Shown: positions 12,375 to 23,840 of the stretch, one piece after another
How the letters are laid out: each line of letters begins with the position of its first letter
Position numbering within the stretch: the first letter of the stretch is position 1
Source: Holothuria scabra
Lineage: Eukaryota; Echinodermata; Holothuroidea; Aspidochirotida; Holothuriidae
Length of the DNA stretch: 64,000 nt
Assembly: GCA_037179385.1 (NCBI GenBank)
Contig: CM074188.1
Coordinates: 16,447,318 to 16,511,317, forward strand
Direction of reading: 5' to 3'
Position numbers and translations under genes: made by a program
The notes under the pieces: model-generated
Database searches by the model: none
What the model was told of the DNA's origin: nothing
Seen by the model: only the letters and a program-made list of their open reading frames with translations

Positions 12375-13020
12375 ACACAGTTACACACCTGTCATCGGAT
12401 ACCTTTCAACCCTGTCAGTTGTGTAGTCTTTGTAGATGGATTCTTTAGTTATTGAAGTGTCAAAATTTTATCAATGTTCAATGCTGCAGAGCAGTGGCGT
12501 AGCTACAGGAGGCAGGGGCGATTGCGCTTTTGCTCGAAAATGTGAAAAATTCGAAAATTTGCCATTTGAGACACCAGTCTAATACAGTGCGGTTTTCCCA
12601 ACTTTTCCTTCATGAAATTCCGAATTCTTCCTAACCAAAGTTCCATATTTGAAATTATTAGTTTCAAAAAGGCAACATTTTCCGCGCGCTTCGCGCGCCT
12701 TTCATTGCAACCCTCAAAGCAATAAGTGATAGCTCATAAAGCAGTCAGTGGATAATTTGTCCTAGCCGCTACAGTGCCGTTTCCCTATTTTTTTCAATAT
12801 AGGCTATCATTTTTGTCTAAAAACAGCAACAAAGTTTCGAGAGTTTTTAGAATGTCGCCGAGAAGCCTTAATCCGCACTCCTTACATAACACGATCTTCA
12901 GTCGACATGCTATCTCAGATAGCCTGTATGCTAATCGGAAACGCAGATTCTTCGATAGTCCCCCAAATAGCCTATGCAAATTTCTTTATAGGAAACCCTG
13001 AATCTAGTCCATTTTTTGAA
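12375..13020 (-). repeat. Dispersed repeat family X, copy inside fold-back element 1
   Basis: On the minus strand this matches 23030-23640 (+) almost throughout, including GCATAGCAT-type text, GACTGAAGATCGTG and CAGTGGCGTAGCTAC. It also holds the micro-palindrome GCGCGCTTCGCGCGC near 12684. The match continues across the hAT-like terminus at 12492, so the composite was copied as a unit. Confidence 0.7.
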
Positions 13021-13309
13021 ATACAAGCTCAATATTTACAAATGTGAGGACTCAAATTTTTGGTACGTACCTTATACGGTAGTATTCACACTTACGAAAA
13101 AAAATCAGATTTATTTTTAAAAAGTTGTTCTTGCTCGTAGAAAAAGCAAAAAAAAAAAAAAATTAAGCGTAAAAATGTACCTTTTGGTCAATGGTGTAGG
13201 GTGAGGAGCATGATCCAAAATTGCCCCGCCCCCTCCTCAACACTTCCTCAAGGCCCTAAGACTAGTGTTATAACAAGTCACGACTCGAGTCACTTCCTAT
13301 CAAAATGCT

Positions 13310-13435
13310 AGTGACTCGATAGAATTCAGGAGTAATTTCTCCTTGAAATAGTACATTGACTCGAGTCAATGACTCGACTCGAGTCAATGACTCGACTCGA
13401 GTCTCTAAAAAGTTTGAAAACTAGTGACTCGATTA
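13310..13435. repeat. GACTCGAGTC-rich short tandem repeat
   Basis: GACTCGAGTCAAT and GACTCGACTCGAGTC recur several times between 13310 and 13435. Each unit is itself palindromic. Located in the spacer of fold-back element 1. Confidence 0.7.
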
Positions 13436-14939
13436 CATCACTGCCTAAGATGCCCACAAACTAAGACAGCTCAACTAGTACAAAATCGGGAAACCTCTAT
13501 TCTGTTGCCCCCGGAAAGTCAGGTCGGGTTACGCCACTGTTCCCCGAAGACGTCCCAGAATAGTTTGCTTCACAGTATTCTCCCAAAAATCGAAAGGCTT
13601 TGAAATTGCGTGCGATGTACCACTCGGTGTGCTGTACCATAAATTTAGATTCGCGCAAGTGCACGACGAGTTTAATTCCGACCTCTCTTTTTACGTTCAT
13701 TTAAGAATGTGGTTCCCGCCATACATGCTTTAGTATCTTGCATAGCACATGCACCAAATTAGCAATCTGTTTCGAGCACATGCATTACTGTGTGAATAAG
13801 CGGTGCGAAGCCCACGCTGTAGATAGTTACGGAATTTAATTTGAGAAAATTGGAGAAGGAGATTGTCGTCAGTTGATCGGTGCGCGCCTGTGTGGGTGAT
13901 CTATATTCTTCCATGTTTTGACAAACTATCTATGGGAAGTGTGAACTGTTTCAGAAATGATGCATGTTGTGCAGCTTTTTAGATGTAACGCCTTTTAATA
14001 AAACGGCTTTGTTCGAGACTACGTTGATAATATATTTTTACGTTGCTAATATATTTTTGGAGTTTGATAACATATATTTTAATCACAACTGATGGAAACA
14101 TGTTTTAGTTTGGCAAATATAATTAGTCTTGCAAATAAATAAATTTTTTGGCAAATATAATGTTTCTTGCAGATACATTTATGTTGCAAACTTATTTCTT
14201 TTTCTTGAAAATATATTTCTGGTTTGAAGAATATTTTTGTTGCAAATATACTTTGTAGCAAACATGGTAACTTTTTCAAGAAGGATATCTTTTCATGCAA
14301 ATATATTTTTGGTGTAAATATAATTTTTCTTTACGAATATATTTCTGCTGGAAAAAAATATTTTTCTAAATATATTTTAAAGCAAACATATCTTTTTGTT
14401 GGGAATATATTTTATTTGCAAATATATATCTCGTTAAGAACATACTCTTACCACAAATGTATATTTATTGCAAACCAGATTTTTTATTGCAGCAAATTTC
14501 GTGTTTTTTCACATAAATATTTCAATTTTGATAAAATATGTTTGGTTGGTAATATATTCCCCTTTCTCGCGCCATAATATAGAGTATTTCATCCCTCTAA
14601 CGGGGAGTGCATCATTTTATCGGCTGCCACCATTTAAGATACCTTAAAAGGCCCCCGGCTTCGCCCCCTGAATCGCATTTGCGAATTGTCTCTAAAGTTG
14701 ACATAACCACCACCAGGGACCTTAAAAAGGTCCATGAGTCCAACACTTACTGCGACTACTCGTTTCTTGAGCCACACTTATTTTTTCTTTTATTTTGGTT
14801 AGCATTGTGTCAAGACGATGTAGTTTTGTTCTTTAAGCAACTTATTGTATCCAATACTACGGAAGCGTTGAAGAGCCATTCAAAAGAAAAAAACCGTCTA
14901 GGCAAAGTGACAATTTTTGTAAAATTGACATTTCATTTG

Positions 14940-15305
14940 GCGACTTAATGGACTCCTTAAAATGGCAAAATTCGGGAAATTGTCATTTTAAAAAGATAAA
15001 GCATCTCGTCAAAATGGCAAAATTCCGAAAAATGTCCTTTTGCCGAAATAGAACATCTCGTAAGAATGGCAAAATTAAGAAAATTGTCATTTCGCCGAGT
15101 AAGAACAAGTTGTCAAAATGGCAAAATTCGGAAAATTGCTATTTTGCTGAATTAGAACATCTCGTCAACATGGCAAAATTTGGGATTTTGTCATACTGCG
15201 GAGTTAGAACATATCGTCAAAATGGCAAAATTTGGAAATTATGACATTTTGCCTAGATAAAACATCTTGTCAAAACGGCAAAATCTGGAACATTGCCATT
15301 TCGCC
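14940..15305 (+). repeat. 52-bp minisatellite, left arm
   Basis: Six to seven units; the start motif CGTCAAAATGGC or variants occurs near 15008, 15059, 15112, 15164, 15213 and 15269. The repeat gives a long open frame rich in Lys and Asn that is not a gene. Confidence 0.9.
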
Positions 15306-15523
15306 TAGTTAGAACCTCAGTTCGATATTCTATGGAAACATTAAGGGGCCATCAAATTACGAACTTAGTCATCGCATTATCTCTTAACATTTTGCGACAA
15401 AATTATGAATAGAGTCTTATTATCTTAATATTTTACAGAAAAATAATAAAATGCAAATTTACAATATTTCAACACGGTTCAACATTTCTGCACAAAACTG
15501 ATGAATTACTCACTTATTGCAAG

Positions 15524-16745
15524 CAGTGGCGTAGCCACGGGGGGGGGGGGGCTGGCTGGGGGGACCTAAACGATGAAACGAACGTTTCGGCGGCAAACTC
15601 GAATTTGACTTTGTCAGGTTAAGACCCTTTCTGCCTTTCGGTTGGCTGGTTGACAGGTTGATTTGCTGAAAACAAGGCAATCATACACTGGAGACCATTC
15701 TTACACGACCAATCCTATACTTTATCATGGACAAAATATGTGTTAAAGGTAAGATACTTCCTTCGAATAATTCTTCCAACCCATCCCTAACAAGTAGGCC
15801 TATGTCAGGCCTCACTCCTTACCATGGCAAGTGCCACTGTAGAACGATTTTTTCGACAAGTCCTCTTTTCACTATTTGGCAGTGGCGTCCGGGCGAATTT
15901 GTAAAATGTCCACAAGTTCCGCATTTCATGTGTTTTCCACATGATCTATACTTCTGCTTTGCGGTTTAAATATTTTGAGAGATTTACTCGCAGTATTTTA
16001 AGTTTGACAACGTAATGTACCGATGACTGAACAAATAATGCAGCATTTTGCATCTAAACACCACTGAAAACCTGAAAACATTGTTTCTTTGGTAGTATGT
16101 ATGTCACTTGTAAAATCTCTACAAAGACTTAAAACGGGTATTTTGAAAATTTTCATGCTCCCCAAATAGGAAAATCCTAAAACGTAGGCCTATAATCAAT
16201 TCAGAGTTTTGCCAAACATAGCACCATTTTGCATCTAGCAAGTCTAACGCAAAGAAAGTTTGTCAGACGGGTCACAACTAATTTTAGTTTTCCTATTGAA
16301 GCTGAAATCTAATCAAATATTGCCGCATTTGCGATCTATGTTCTCCTGAAGTTCAAAATTTTTCCCAAGAGAAAGGGAGATACCGGTCCCCTTTAGTCTT
16401 ATCCCCCAGGCCATGCCACAGATCAGAAATGCCCAGATTTTGGGTCCCTAAAAATTGTATGTGTTATCATTTTTCATTGATTGATTTTTTATTCACACTA
16501 TTTGAGAAGTGGCAGACATTCATGAGATTCGTATTTCAAGGCTGGGTACATGCAGCTTAAAACACGTGGGAAGTGCCGTTTCCAGCCATCTGGAGGGTTT
16601 GTAAAACCCAAAATTTTCTTTTACGCTCCGCGCCAACTGATGGTGGCGCTCCGCTTAGATAATCTTGCCGCGCCTGACCCTCGGAGGTACCAGGTCCCCA
16701 CTTGTTACCTAGGCCCCCAAAACTTCCATCCTGGCTACGCCACTG
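15524..16745. mobile_element. hAT-like non-autonomous element, 1.2 kb
   Basis: Terminal inverted repeats are CAGTGGCGTAGCCA at the left and TGGCTACGCCACTG at the right. They are flanked by the exact 8-bp direct repeat ATTGCAAG (15516-15523 and 16746-16753). An 8-bp duplication with CAGTGGCG-type ends is the hAT pattern. A 13-base G run sits just inside the left end. The right third has the CGCTCCGCGCCAACTGATGG block shared with 50500-51430. No transposase frame. Confidence 0.9.
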
Positions 16746-17339
16746 ATTGCAAGTAATAAATTTAGCACATTGCCAATTTGCAGAAAATGACGGATTACGG
16801 ATCTGCTTTATAGATTCCTATTTCCACAATTTAAAGAGGTAGAATAAAGTACGCCGTCATTAAAACTAAATATATATGTTTTCATGACGAAACATTTCTG
16901 TATATCTGTGTGTTTGGGGAAATCTGAACTCTTGAGGCAGGAGGCGAGGGTAAAATTTTCAGACTTCAGAGAGCCCCTCAAATTGGAATTTCGGGTTGGG
17001 TCAATCTCTTTCTTTCATTTAACTGTCTCAACGAATTTACCTTTGACTTTCTTCCGGGGGCATTTTGCCTCTTGCTATGCTACTAGTTTGATATGTGTAG
17101 AGGGTGTGACAACATATTAGACTCTACAATTAAATCACTTTCTTTCTATTCTCTGCTGCCTTCTCAAGAGGGACCCTTTAATTACTTTTTTGGGTGTTAG
17201 TGGGATGTTAATATCAGTGAAGTCTAAACGCCCTTAAAATTGAACACAAGAGCTACAAACCTAAAGTTTTTCATGTTTTTTACTTGAATGCTATACAAAT
17301 CCGGGCTTGGTTTAAGACAAAAACAGCAACTGGAATTTA

Positions 17340-17800
17340 ATTATCCTTTTAGAAGCAGGGTAAAATGACATTTTTCTGAATATTGCCGCTTTGACGAGAT
17401 GATCTAAATCAGCAAGATGACAATTTTTCGAATTTTGCCATGTTGACGAGAAGTTCTAATTCGCCAATAAGACATTTTTCTGAATTTTACGATTTTGACG
17501 AGATGTTCAAACTCGCCAAAATGACATTTGTCTGAATTTTGCCATTTTGACGAGATATTCAGACTCGCCAAAATGACATTCTTCTGAATTTTGCCATTTT
17601 GACAAGATGATTCAATTTGGAAAAATGACAATTTTCTGAAATATGCTATTTTGACGAGATGTTCTAACTCAGCAAAGTGACAATTTTCTGAATTTTGTCA
17701 TTTTGTTGAGATTTTTTAACTCGGCAAAATAACAACTTTCGGAATTTTAACGTTTTGAAAAGTTAACTAAAACGCCAAATTTCGAATTTTTGGCCATTTT
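17340..17800 (-). repeat. 52-bp minisatellite, right arm (inverted)
   Basis: The same unit as at 14940-15305 in reverse orientation, for example TTTTGCCATTTTGACGAGAT near 17537 and 17589. The open frame it produces on the minus strand is an artefact. Confidence 0.9.
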
Positions 17801-17920
17801 GAAGACTTAATTTTTGTCGTCAAAATGTCAATTCTACGAAAATTGTCGTTTTGCTGGGAGTGTCTTTTTTTCTTTTGCTTTTTTTCTTTTGCATGTCCCT
17901 TCTACGCTTCCGTACAATAC

Positions 17921-18944
17921 AGCTCAATGAACTCTTGCATACGATGTGCTTTCATTCCAATAGTTACGCAAGACTTTGGTAAACGCGAGATTGATGCATT
18001 CTAGGTGGCAAGCGCCCGCACTAATTTTCATATACAGAAAAGAAAAAAGAAAACAAAAAGAAAGCACTGAATATGTTACTAACGTCTTGACCAAGAAACA
18101 TATTTATATGCTGCTGTATTGAAACGCTTTCCTTCCGTCAGCCGCTCATTCAATTCACTTCGAAAAATCTAGTAACAGAAGATGCTGCTCCTTCATATTT
18201 CATAGAATAACTATACAGCACAATATTTTTCTGAATCACATGCAGAAATTATACTCAGAAGTGTAATATGGCCCATTTATGTATAAGTCTCTGTTCACTC
18301 TAGGATACATTTATTGTAAAACTGTTGAAGTCTTTTCAACATATGTTGATCCTAAATGTAATATATTGAAAGATGAAACCTCTCACGATTTGAGTTGGGA
18401 TTCCAAAGAATATATTGTTGTTGTAACATTCATCTCTCTTTCTTGCTCTCAGACTTTCTCCAAAACTAGAAAATCTGTCCATGATTAATATTTTTGCTTT
18501 AGACATTAAAATAAGAAGAAAAATAATTAGTTTTGATGTTGATTGAACGTAATGCATCACATTGCATTCGAATCACACCCACACGCTGTACAATCGTATT
18601 TTTGTAAGCCCCCAAAATACCAGAGAATAGATAATAAACTCCAAATGACGTGACGATTCCTCATGGAGACCGAAACGAACGGAGGACGGTAGTTTATCCG
18701 AAAGTCAAAATGCGTAGTGATTCCTTACTAAGGAAAATTTTGGAAATTTGGCTATATGGTGATATAAGGTGACATCATGGGCTTCAATTGATTTGCGCGG
18801 GGGACATCTGGCCTAAAGTTTTTCTCCTGTCCTGGTAAGGTGTCCACAACGGCGTTGCAACAAATTTTTCGGGGGAGGGGGTGGGAAAGCATCCAAGTTT
18901 TACGATTTGTTAAGTGTGAACACCACTGCACTAGAGACGTAATT
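17921..18944. other. No gene seen
   Basis: Non-coding; no exon or repeat recognised. Confidence 0.4.
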
Positions 18945-19575
18945 TGCGGCGCGCAAAGCGCGCTGAATCTTTTGTCCTTTTTCGAATATTTGAAACTATG
19001 GAGCTTGCATTGCAGAAAAGTTTGGATTCTGAATTTCCTGAAAAAAAAATGAAAAGTTGGGGCATTACTGTAGAATTTGTCAATTCTGTTGGCAAATCTG
19101 AGATTGAGTGGCGACCAAAGATCGTTGTTTCTACATAATGTTTTCCAACGCCCACGAAATGAGGTTCTCCGACGAAATGTTTTGAGTCAAGCGCTTATAT
19201 TGGAGAAAATTTGGAATTTTTTGAAAGAAAATTTATAAAAACAGCACTGCAGTTACCGTTGTCACCGTTGGGGATCTGGTGTCACATGTAGCAAATTTCT
19301 GATTTTGTCACCTCCAGAGCTTGGAAAGGTTTACCAAATTGAAGGTATGAACGAGCACCTCTGCTAAGAAATTGCAATATGCCGCTCGCGAAGCGCGCGG
19401 AAGTTTTGCTTTTTTGAAACAACTAATGACGAATACGGAAATCCTATTGGAGAGAATTTGGAATTTCATGAGTTGTCAAAACCACACTATAGACTGGTTT
19501 CACAAATGACAAATTTGCGGATTCTTCATTTCTTCGGGGCCGCCAGCCTGAGGCTCCTGTAACTACGCCACTCGG
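18945..19575 (+). repeat. Dispersed repeat family X, copy
   Basis: Contains GCGCGCAAAGCGCGC near 18951, a block related to CATGCTATCTCAGATAG-flanking sequence, GCTCGCGAAGCGCGCG near 19384, and a right end GTAACTACGCCACT at about 19571. It aligns in order with 23030-23533 and, inverted, with 12490-13020. Confidence 0.6.
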
Positions 19576-20394
19576 TGTCTGAGAAAAGAGGCCCAGATGC
19601 AAAATGGTGCAAAATGTTTCAATATTTTGAATTACAAGAAAACTCCAAAGTTTTCGAAACATGGTCTTGAAAGTGTGGGTAGTTGAAGTATTTTGTGCAA
19701 ATTATAAACGTGTAATTACACTCTTAAAACGTTGGGTAAAATATCCGTTGGTTAAAGAAGTTTATGAAATGTGTTGGTTAAACTTTGCCCAACTTTGGGG
19801 CTTATTGGTGCAATGTTTAAACGCTGGGCAAAGTTTTTGTTGAGTAAAAGTAATTGCTTAAGTGTTGGTCAATCTTTGCTCAAATAATGGTTAAATTTCC
19901 CCTTCCATGCACGCGTATACTGTTATACCCAACTTACTGGTCAAAATGACGATAAGATTTTATTCTACAGTTGAGCATATTTTCCCTTTACCCACTTGTT
20001 GGGTAACTTTTTGCCAATTTGTTGGGTATATTGTTGGTTGCAGTGTTGTCACCAGACAACAGTGCACTTGACCCGATTTGTTTCACAATTCTTCTCATAA
20101 TCAGACCATGGTACCATAATCTGAAAATTCTCTTTGGCATCTTTTATATTGGCCAAACAGCTAAACTCGTACATTACTTTAGACCATGAAATCGATCTCT
20201 ATTTCCATAAAATTCTTTAAACAGTACTACGAACTAGAACACATTTGTATGAGATTCCATGATTCGTATTTGGCGCAAAACTGCTATCCAATGAGAGGTC
20301 AGGATCTGGGATATTCTCTTTCACGTCCGAATGAGCGTTTATATATTATTATTTGAAACCTTTCGGCACAACAAGAAACCTGTCTCATAACCAT

Positions 20395-20635
20395 GATATC
20401 AGTGTAGGAGTTGTCCTGGGCATGACGTTAAACTGCATCCAGGTTGTGGCTTCTGTTCTATTCAGCCAGTCTAGAGCAGGAACACTCAGTGTTTGCCCTT
20501 TGGAGGGCGTACTTGTCCATTTGGGACGTTAAGCTCCTCAAGGGAGCAGAACTCCTCCGGGAGTAATCGTTTGGTTTTCGCCCCTTGGCTCTTCGCCAGA
20601 GAGTCTAGAGGACTTTAGGAAAAAGGAGAGCTACG
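20395..20635 (+). mobile_element. SINE-like retroposon, second copy
   Basis: The body from about 20440 to 20625 matches 7085-7260 in inverted orientation, with GTTCTATTCAGCCAGTCTAG, AGCTCCTCAAGGGAGC and GGCTCTTCGCCAGAGAGTC, then the tail-like AGGAAAAAGGA. It extends further 5' than the first copy. I found no clear target duplication here. Confidence 0.7.
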
Positions 20636-20837
20636 GACCAGCTAATTCTCATGCAGCCCTTGTGTTCACATTTATGCATTGATGAAACTACAATACTTCA
20701 TCACATCATTAACACACATCATTTTACAGTGCCTTTTAAAAATGATAGTTTTGGACGTACCTATACGAAACTCAGTGACAAACCAAATAGGTTATTAAGC
20801 CAGGGTTTTTTAACCGGGACCGATGGGTTGCCATAAC

Positions 20838-20862
20838 CAGGGAGCTGCAGTGGCAGCTCCCT
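20838..20862. repeat. 25-bp micro-insertion with 8-bp direct repeats
   Basis: A hairpin-forming segment starting CAGGGAGCTGCAG, with 11-bp arms, lies between two copies of GCCATAAC (20830-20837 and 20863-20870). It shares CAGGGAG and TGCAG with the insertion at 24908, which also has 8-bp repeats. It could be a deleted hAT-like element reduced to its termini. Confidence 0.6.
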
Positions 20863-21534
20863 GCCATAACCTACAACTTAACATTTAAAGAAAGCACCAA
20901 TGTTTAAGGAAAAGATGATTAACATATAACCAACATTTGGTTAATGCATTTGGCCAACATTTTAATAAAAGAAGTGCCCAACAAGTGGGTATGTTTTAAA
21001 ATGCTAATTTACCAAACAGTTGGGTAATCTCTTGCCCAACAGTTGGGTTCAAACTTAACCCAATTTGGTTGGTTAAAGTTTTGCCCAACTGTTTAGGTTG
21101 TTGAATAGATGCCCAGTGTTGGTCAAAAAGTTGGGCAAAATTTGCCCAATTTTTTTAAGAGTGTATTGATACAGAAATCGATATTAATTGGAAGAGCACA
21201 TCTTTCATAACCTACATGTATAGTATTTTTGGTAGCACCTAAATTTTTTGTTTCAGGTCACAAAAAGTGAGGGGAGGGGCCTTTACGTTAGTGTCCCTTC
21301 CACTCAAAAAAGTGGGGGGGGGACATGTCCCCCGTCCCCCCATAATCGACGCCCAAGGGTGATATTCTTGGAAATTTTTAAGAAATGCTACCTTAAAATG
21401 GATGTTCTTTTCTTAACTACACTGCACCCACATACCAATTATGAAATTCTTCCAACTTTCCTACTTAAAGTATCTTGCTAGCAAAATTTTTAATCCCTTG
21501 TGATCTCATATGACATTTGAGCTCAGAGGAGCTG

Positions 21535-21780
21535 CCAGATGATCTCTTTGACCTGGCATTTAACCTCATTGACCTGACATTTGACCTTTGGTGACCTGGT
21601 ATATGACATCTGTGAACTGGCATTTGACCCCTGGTGACCTGGCATTTGACTCCTCTGGTGTGACTTTGCATTTGACTTCTGGTGCCTTGGCATTTGACTT
21701 CTGGTGACCTGGTATTTGACCCCTGGCGACCTGGCATTTGACCTCTGATAACCTGCCATTTGAGCTCTAATGACCCAGCG
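21535..21780. repeat. 22-bp minisatellite
   Basis: About eleven degenerate units of GACCTGGCATTTGACCTCTG. It adjoins the inverted 140-bp array S, and its unit resembles part of that array. It produces two overlapping open frames on the minus strand that are not genes. Confidence 0.85.
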
Positions 21781-21789
21781 AATCTCGAC

Positions 21790-22660
21790 CAAAACAAAGT
21801 TTTTCCTCTAATTGTGTTGACAAGGTTTTCACAATTTTGCTTCCCGGTAACTTCAAATGACCTTGGACCTATACCAAAACAATGGGTTTCTTCCTCTCAA
21901 CACAAATAAACTGCATACCAAAATTAAAATGTCTATCATAACTATCTTGAGATATTGTGTTCACCTGCCATTTACAGAGGTTTTTGCACAGTTAGCGCCT
22001 GTGACCTCAAATCAACTTTGACCTACACCAAAAACAAAAGGAAATCTATGAGTTAAATATGAAAATTTCTCATTACCGTAATCTTGAGATATTGTGAGAA
22101 CAAGTCCTGCCGGCGTGTGGCCAGGCAAGGTACTGGAGATGGCAAACCGTTTGGAAGAGGGAATGGGCGAGGAGAATTATTCCAGTGGACAAAATGAGAA
22201 TAAGTGTTGTCAGGAAACTTCAAATTTTCGTGAGGGAAAAAATGAAAATCGAAGCCAAACACGGTTTTCGCATTGTAACCTCTGGTGACATCAAAGGACC
22301 TTTGACCTCAATAAACAACAGGGATCTTCCACATCATGAAAAATCTATATGCGAAGTATGAAAAGCGTCGGTCATTCCTAACTTGAGATATCGTGTGTAC
22401 GAGGTTTTTCGGGTTTGTAACCACGAGCGACCCCCATAATTTTGAGCTCTACCGAAAATATTAGCAATCTTCTCCTCAGCATGTCAAACCTATATACAAA
22501 GCACGAAAAGAGCCCGGGTCATTCCTATCTTGAGATATTCTGTGTACAAGCCATTTTAAGGCTTTCGCAGTTGTAGTGACGGTGTCCGCAAATGACCTTG
22601 GACCTGCACCAAAATCAACAGGATTTTTCCTCTCAACACGACAAATCTATATACAACAGA
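21790..22660 (-). repeat. Tandem array S, inverted copy
   Basis: CTATCTTGAGATATTGTG and variants recur near 21941, 22079, 22378 and 22529, the reverse complement of the block in the 8590-9310 array. Unit length about 140-150 bp, with TGACCTTGGACCTACACCAA in each unit. Confidence 0.8.
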
Positions 22661-22749
22661 GACGCGGATCCAGACATTTCAAAAAGGGAGGAGGCTGAAC
22701 TTAGAGAAAGCGGTAATAGGGACGTACGGTGATTCTCTGTCGGAATATC

Positions 22750-23840
22750 TCAGTGGCGTAGGAAGCAATATGAAAGGGGGGGGGGGAACAATTTTGGAAC
22801 ATGCACCTCACCCTTACCCATTGACAAAAAGTTTCTATGTTAAATTTTTCGCTTATTTCTACGAGAAAAACATTTTTTTTATATATATTAAAAACGTGAT
22901 TTTTTTTCCTACTTTTGAACACTACGTACTGTACTGCGCTCGTCGAAAATTTTGGGTCCTCTTACACATTTGTAAATATGTATGGAACTTGTAAGAGAGA
23001 ATTAGTCTAGATTCGGAGTTTCCTTTGAGGATATTTGAATATTAGGGGGACTATCGAAGGATCTGCGTTTCCTGTTAGCATATATCTGAGATAGCATGTC
23101 GACTGAAGATCGTTGTTGTTGCATAATGTTATAAGGAGTGCGGATAATATGAAGCGACATTCAAAAAGCTCCCGAAACTACTGTTTTGGACAAAATGTTT
23201 AAAAATTAAAAGCCTATAATGAAGAAACTTTTAGGGAAAAAGCACTGTAGTCGCTCGGAAACATTTACCACTGACTGGTTTATGAGCGACGACTTACTGC
23301 ATTAAGGGTTGCAATTTTGGGCGCGCGAAGCTCGCGGAAAAGTTTTTCCTTTCTTTTCGAAACTAATAATTACAAATATGAAGCTTTTATTAGGAAGAAT
23401 TCGCAATTTTATGAAAAGAAGTTGGAAAAACCGCACTATATTTGACTGATGCCTCAAATGGCAAATTTTCGAATTTTTCACTTTTAAGAGCCAGGGGCAA
23501 TCGCCCCTCCTACCTGTAGCTACGTAACTGCTCTGCAACATTGATCATTGATAACATTTTGACACTTCAATAACTAAAGAATCCATCTACACAGACTAAT
23601 CAGCTGACAGGTTGGAAAGGTATCTGGTGATAGGTGTGTATGAGAGCATTTGAGTACGGTAAGCCAATGGTTCCCTGTCTGAAATAAAAAGTCCTGTTGG
23701 CGCGGAGCGTACAGAAAATGTTGAAAAATCACGATCACTAAGACAGCCACCGGAAACGGCTTTTCCCACCGACTTATAAGTAGAATCCAAGCAATCATTA
23801 TTTTGAGCTTTCGTTTGCAGTAAACTTTATACTTCAATAA
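22750..23840. repeat. Mosaic of family X and hAT-like termini
   Basis: Begins with CAGTGGCGTAGGAAGC and a G run. The family X match to 12375-13020 (inverted) starts near 23030, and a terminus TAGCTACGTAACTG occurs near 23530. From 23640 to 23840 the sequence matches 62290-62520, sharing TATAAGTAGAATC and TTATTTTGAGCT. No matching 8-bp duplication, so the outer limits are uncertain. Confidence 0.6.

Larger units (their letters stand above)
10355..14576. mobile_element. Fold-back element 1, 4.2 kb, 6-bp target duplication
   Basis: Two inverted arms of about 1.1 kb (10355-11484 and 13537-14576) enclose a spacer of about 2 kb. The termini are TATGGCGCG and CGCGCCATA. Outside them lies the exact direct repeat ATATAG (10349-10354 and 14577-14582). 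The outer 650 bp of each arm is a degenerate array of AAATATATTTGCAACAAA-like units of about 25-30 bp. The inner part (for example 11272-11484 against 13540-13750 inverted) is near-identical unique sequence, with TACAGCACACCGAGTGGTAC in both. I see no transposase, so it is non-autonomous. The spacer carries a family X copy and a hAT-like terminus. Confidence 0.85.
14858..17914. mobile_element. Fold-back element 2, 3.1 kb, 6-bp target duplication
   Basis: The termini are TACGGAAGCG at 14858 and CGCTTCCGTA ending at 17914. Both are flanked by the exact direct repeat CAATAC (14852-14857 and 17915-17920). The inverted arms (about 14858-15330 and 17330-17914) contain an array of about 52-bp units with CGTCAAAATGGCAAAATTC. 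The spacer holds the hAT-like element at 15524-16745. Without that insertion the element is about 1.8 kb. It shares the 6-bp duplication and the arm-made-of-tandem-repeats design with fold-back element 1, which ends 281 bp to the left. No transposase seen. Confidence 0.85.
19718..21164. mobile_element. Inverted-repeat element with ACACTCTTAAAA ends, 1.4 kb
   Basis: The left end is ACACTCTTAAAACGTTGGGT; the right end is its inverted counterpart, TTTTTTAAGAGTGT. Each arm is a string of degenerate TTGGGTAAA / TTGGCCAAC-type units (19718-20045 and 20900-21164 inverted). The flanks share ATT, possibly a 3-bp duplication. The interior holds a SINE-like copy and a micro-insertion. No transposase. 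Confidence 0.7.

Noticed and set aside
12492..13538. Complete hAT-like element between CAGTGGCGTAGCTAC and TTACGCCACTG
   Set aside because: The 8-bp flanks (CTGCAGAG and TTCCCCGA) do not match, and homology to 23.0-23.6 kb runs across the left terminus; the two ends probably belong to different elements.
14948..15244. 98-codon Lys/Asn-rich frame, and its mirror near 17404-17631
   Set aside because: Produced by the 52-bp minisatellite in the fold-back arms; unit length and frame drift explain it.
14940..17800. CRISPR-like array
   Set aside because: Units are contiguous degenerate tandem repeats without spacers, in an animal genome, in the arms of an inverted-repeat element.
21465..21797. 110-codon Arg/Ser/Gln-rich frame on the minus strand
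   Set aside because: Translation of the 22-bp minisatellite.
22750..23533. Complete hAT-like element
   Set aside because: Termini look right, but flanks GAATATCT and CTCTGCAA do not match; called a mosaic instead.
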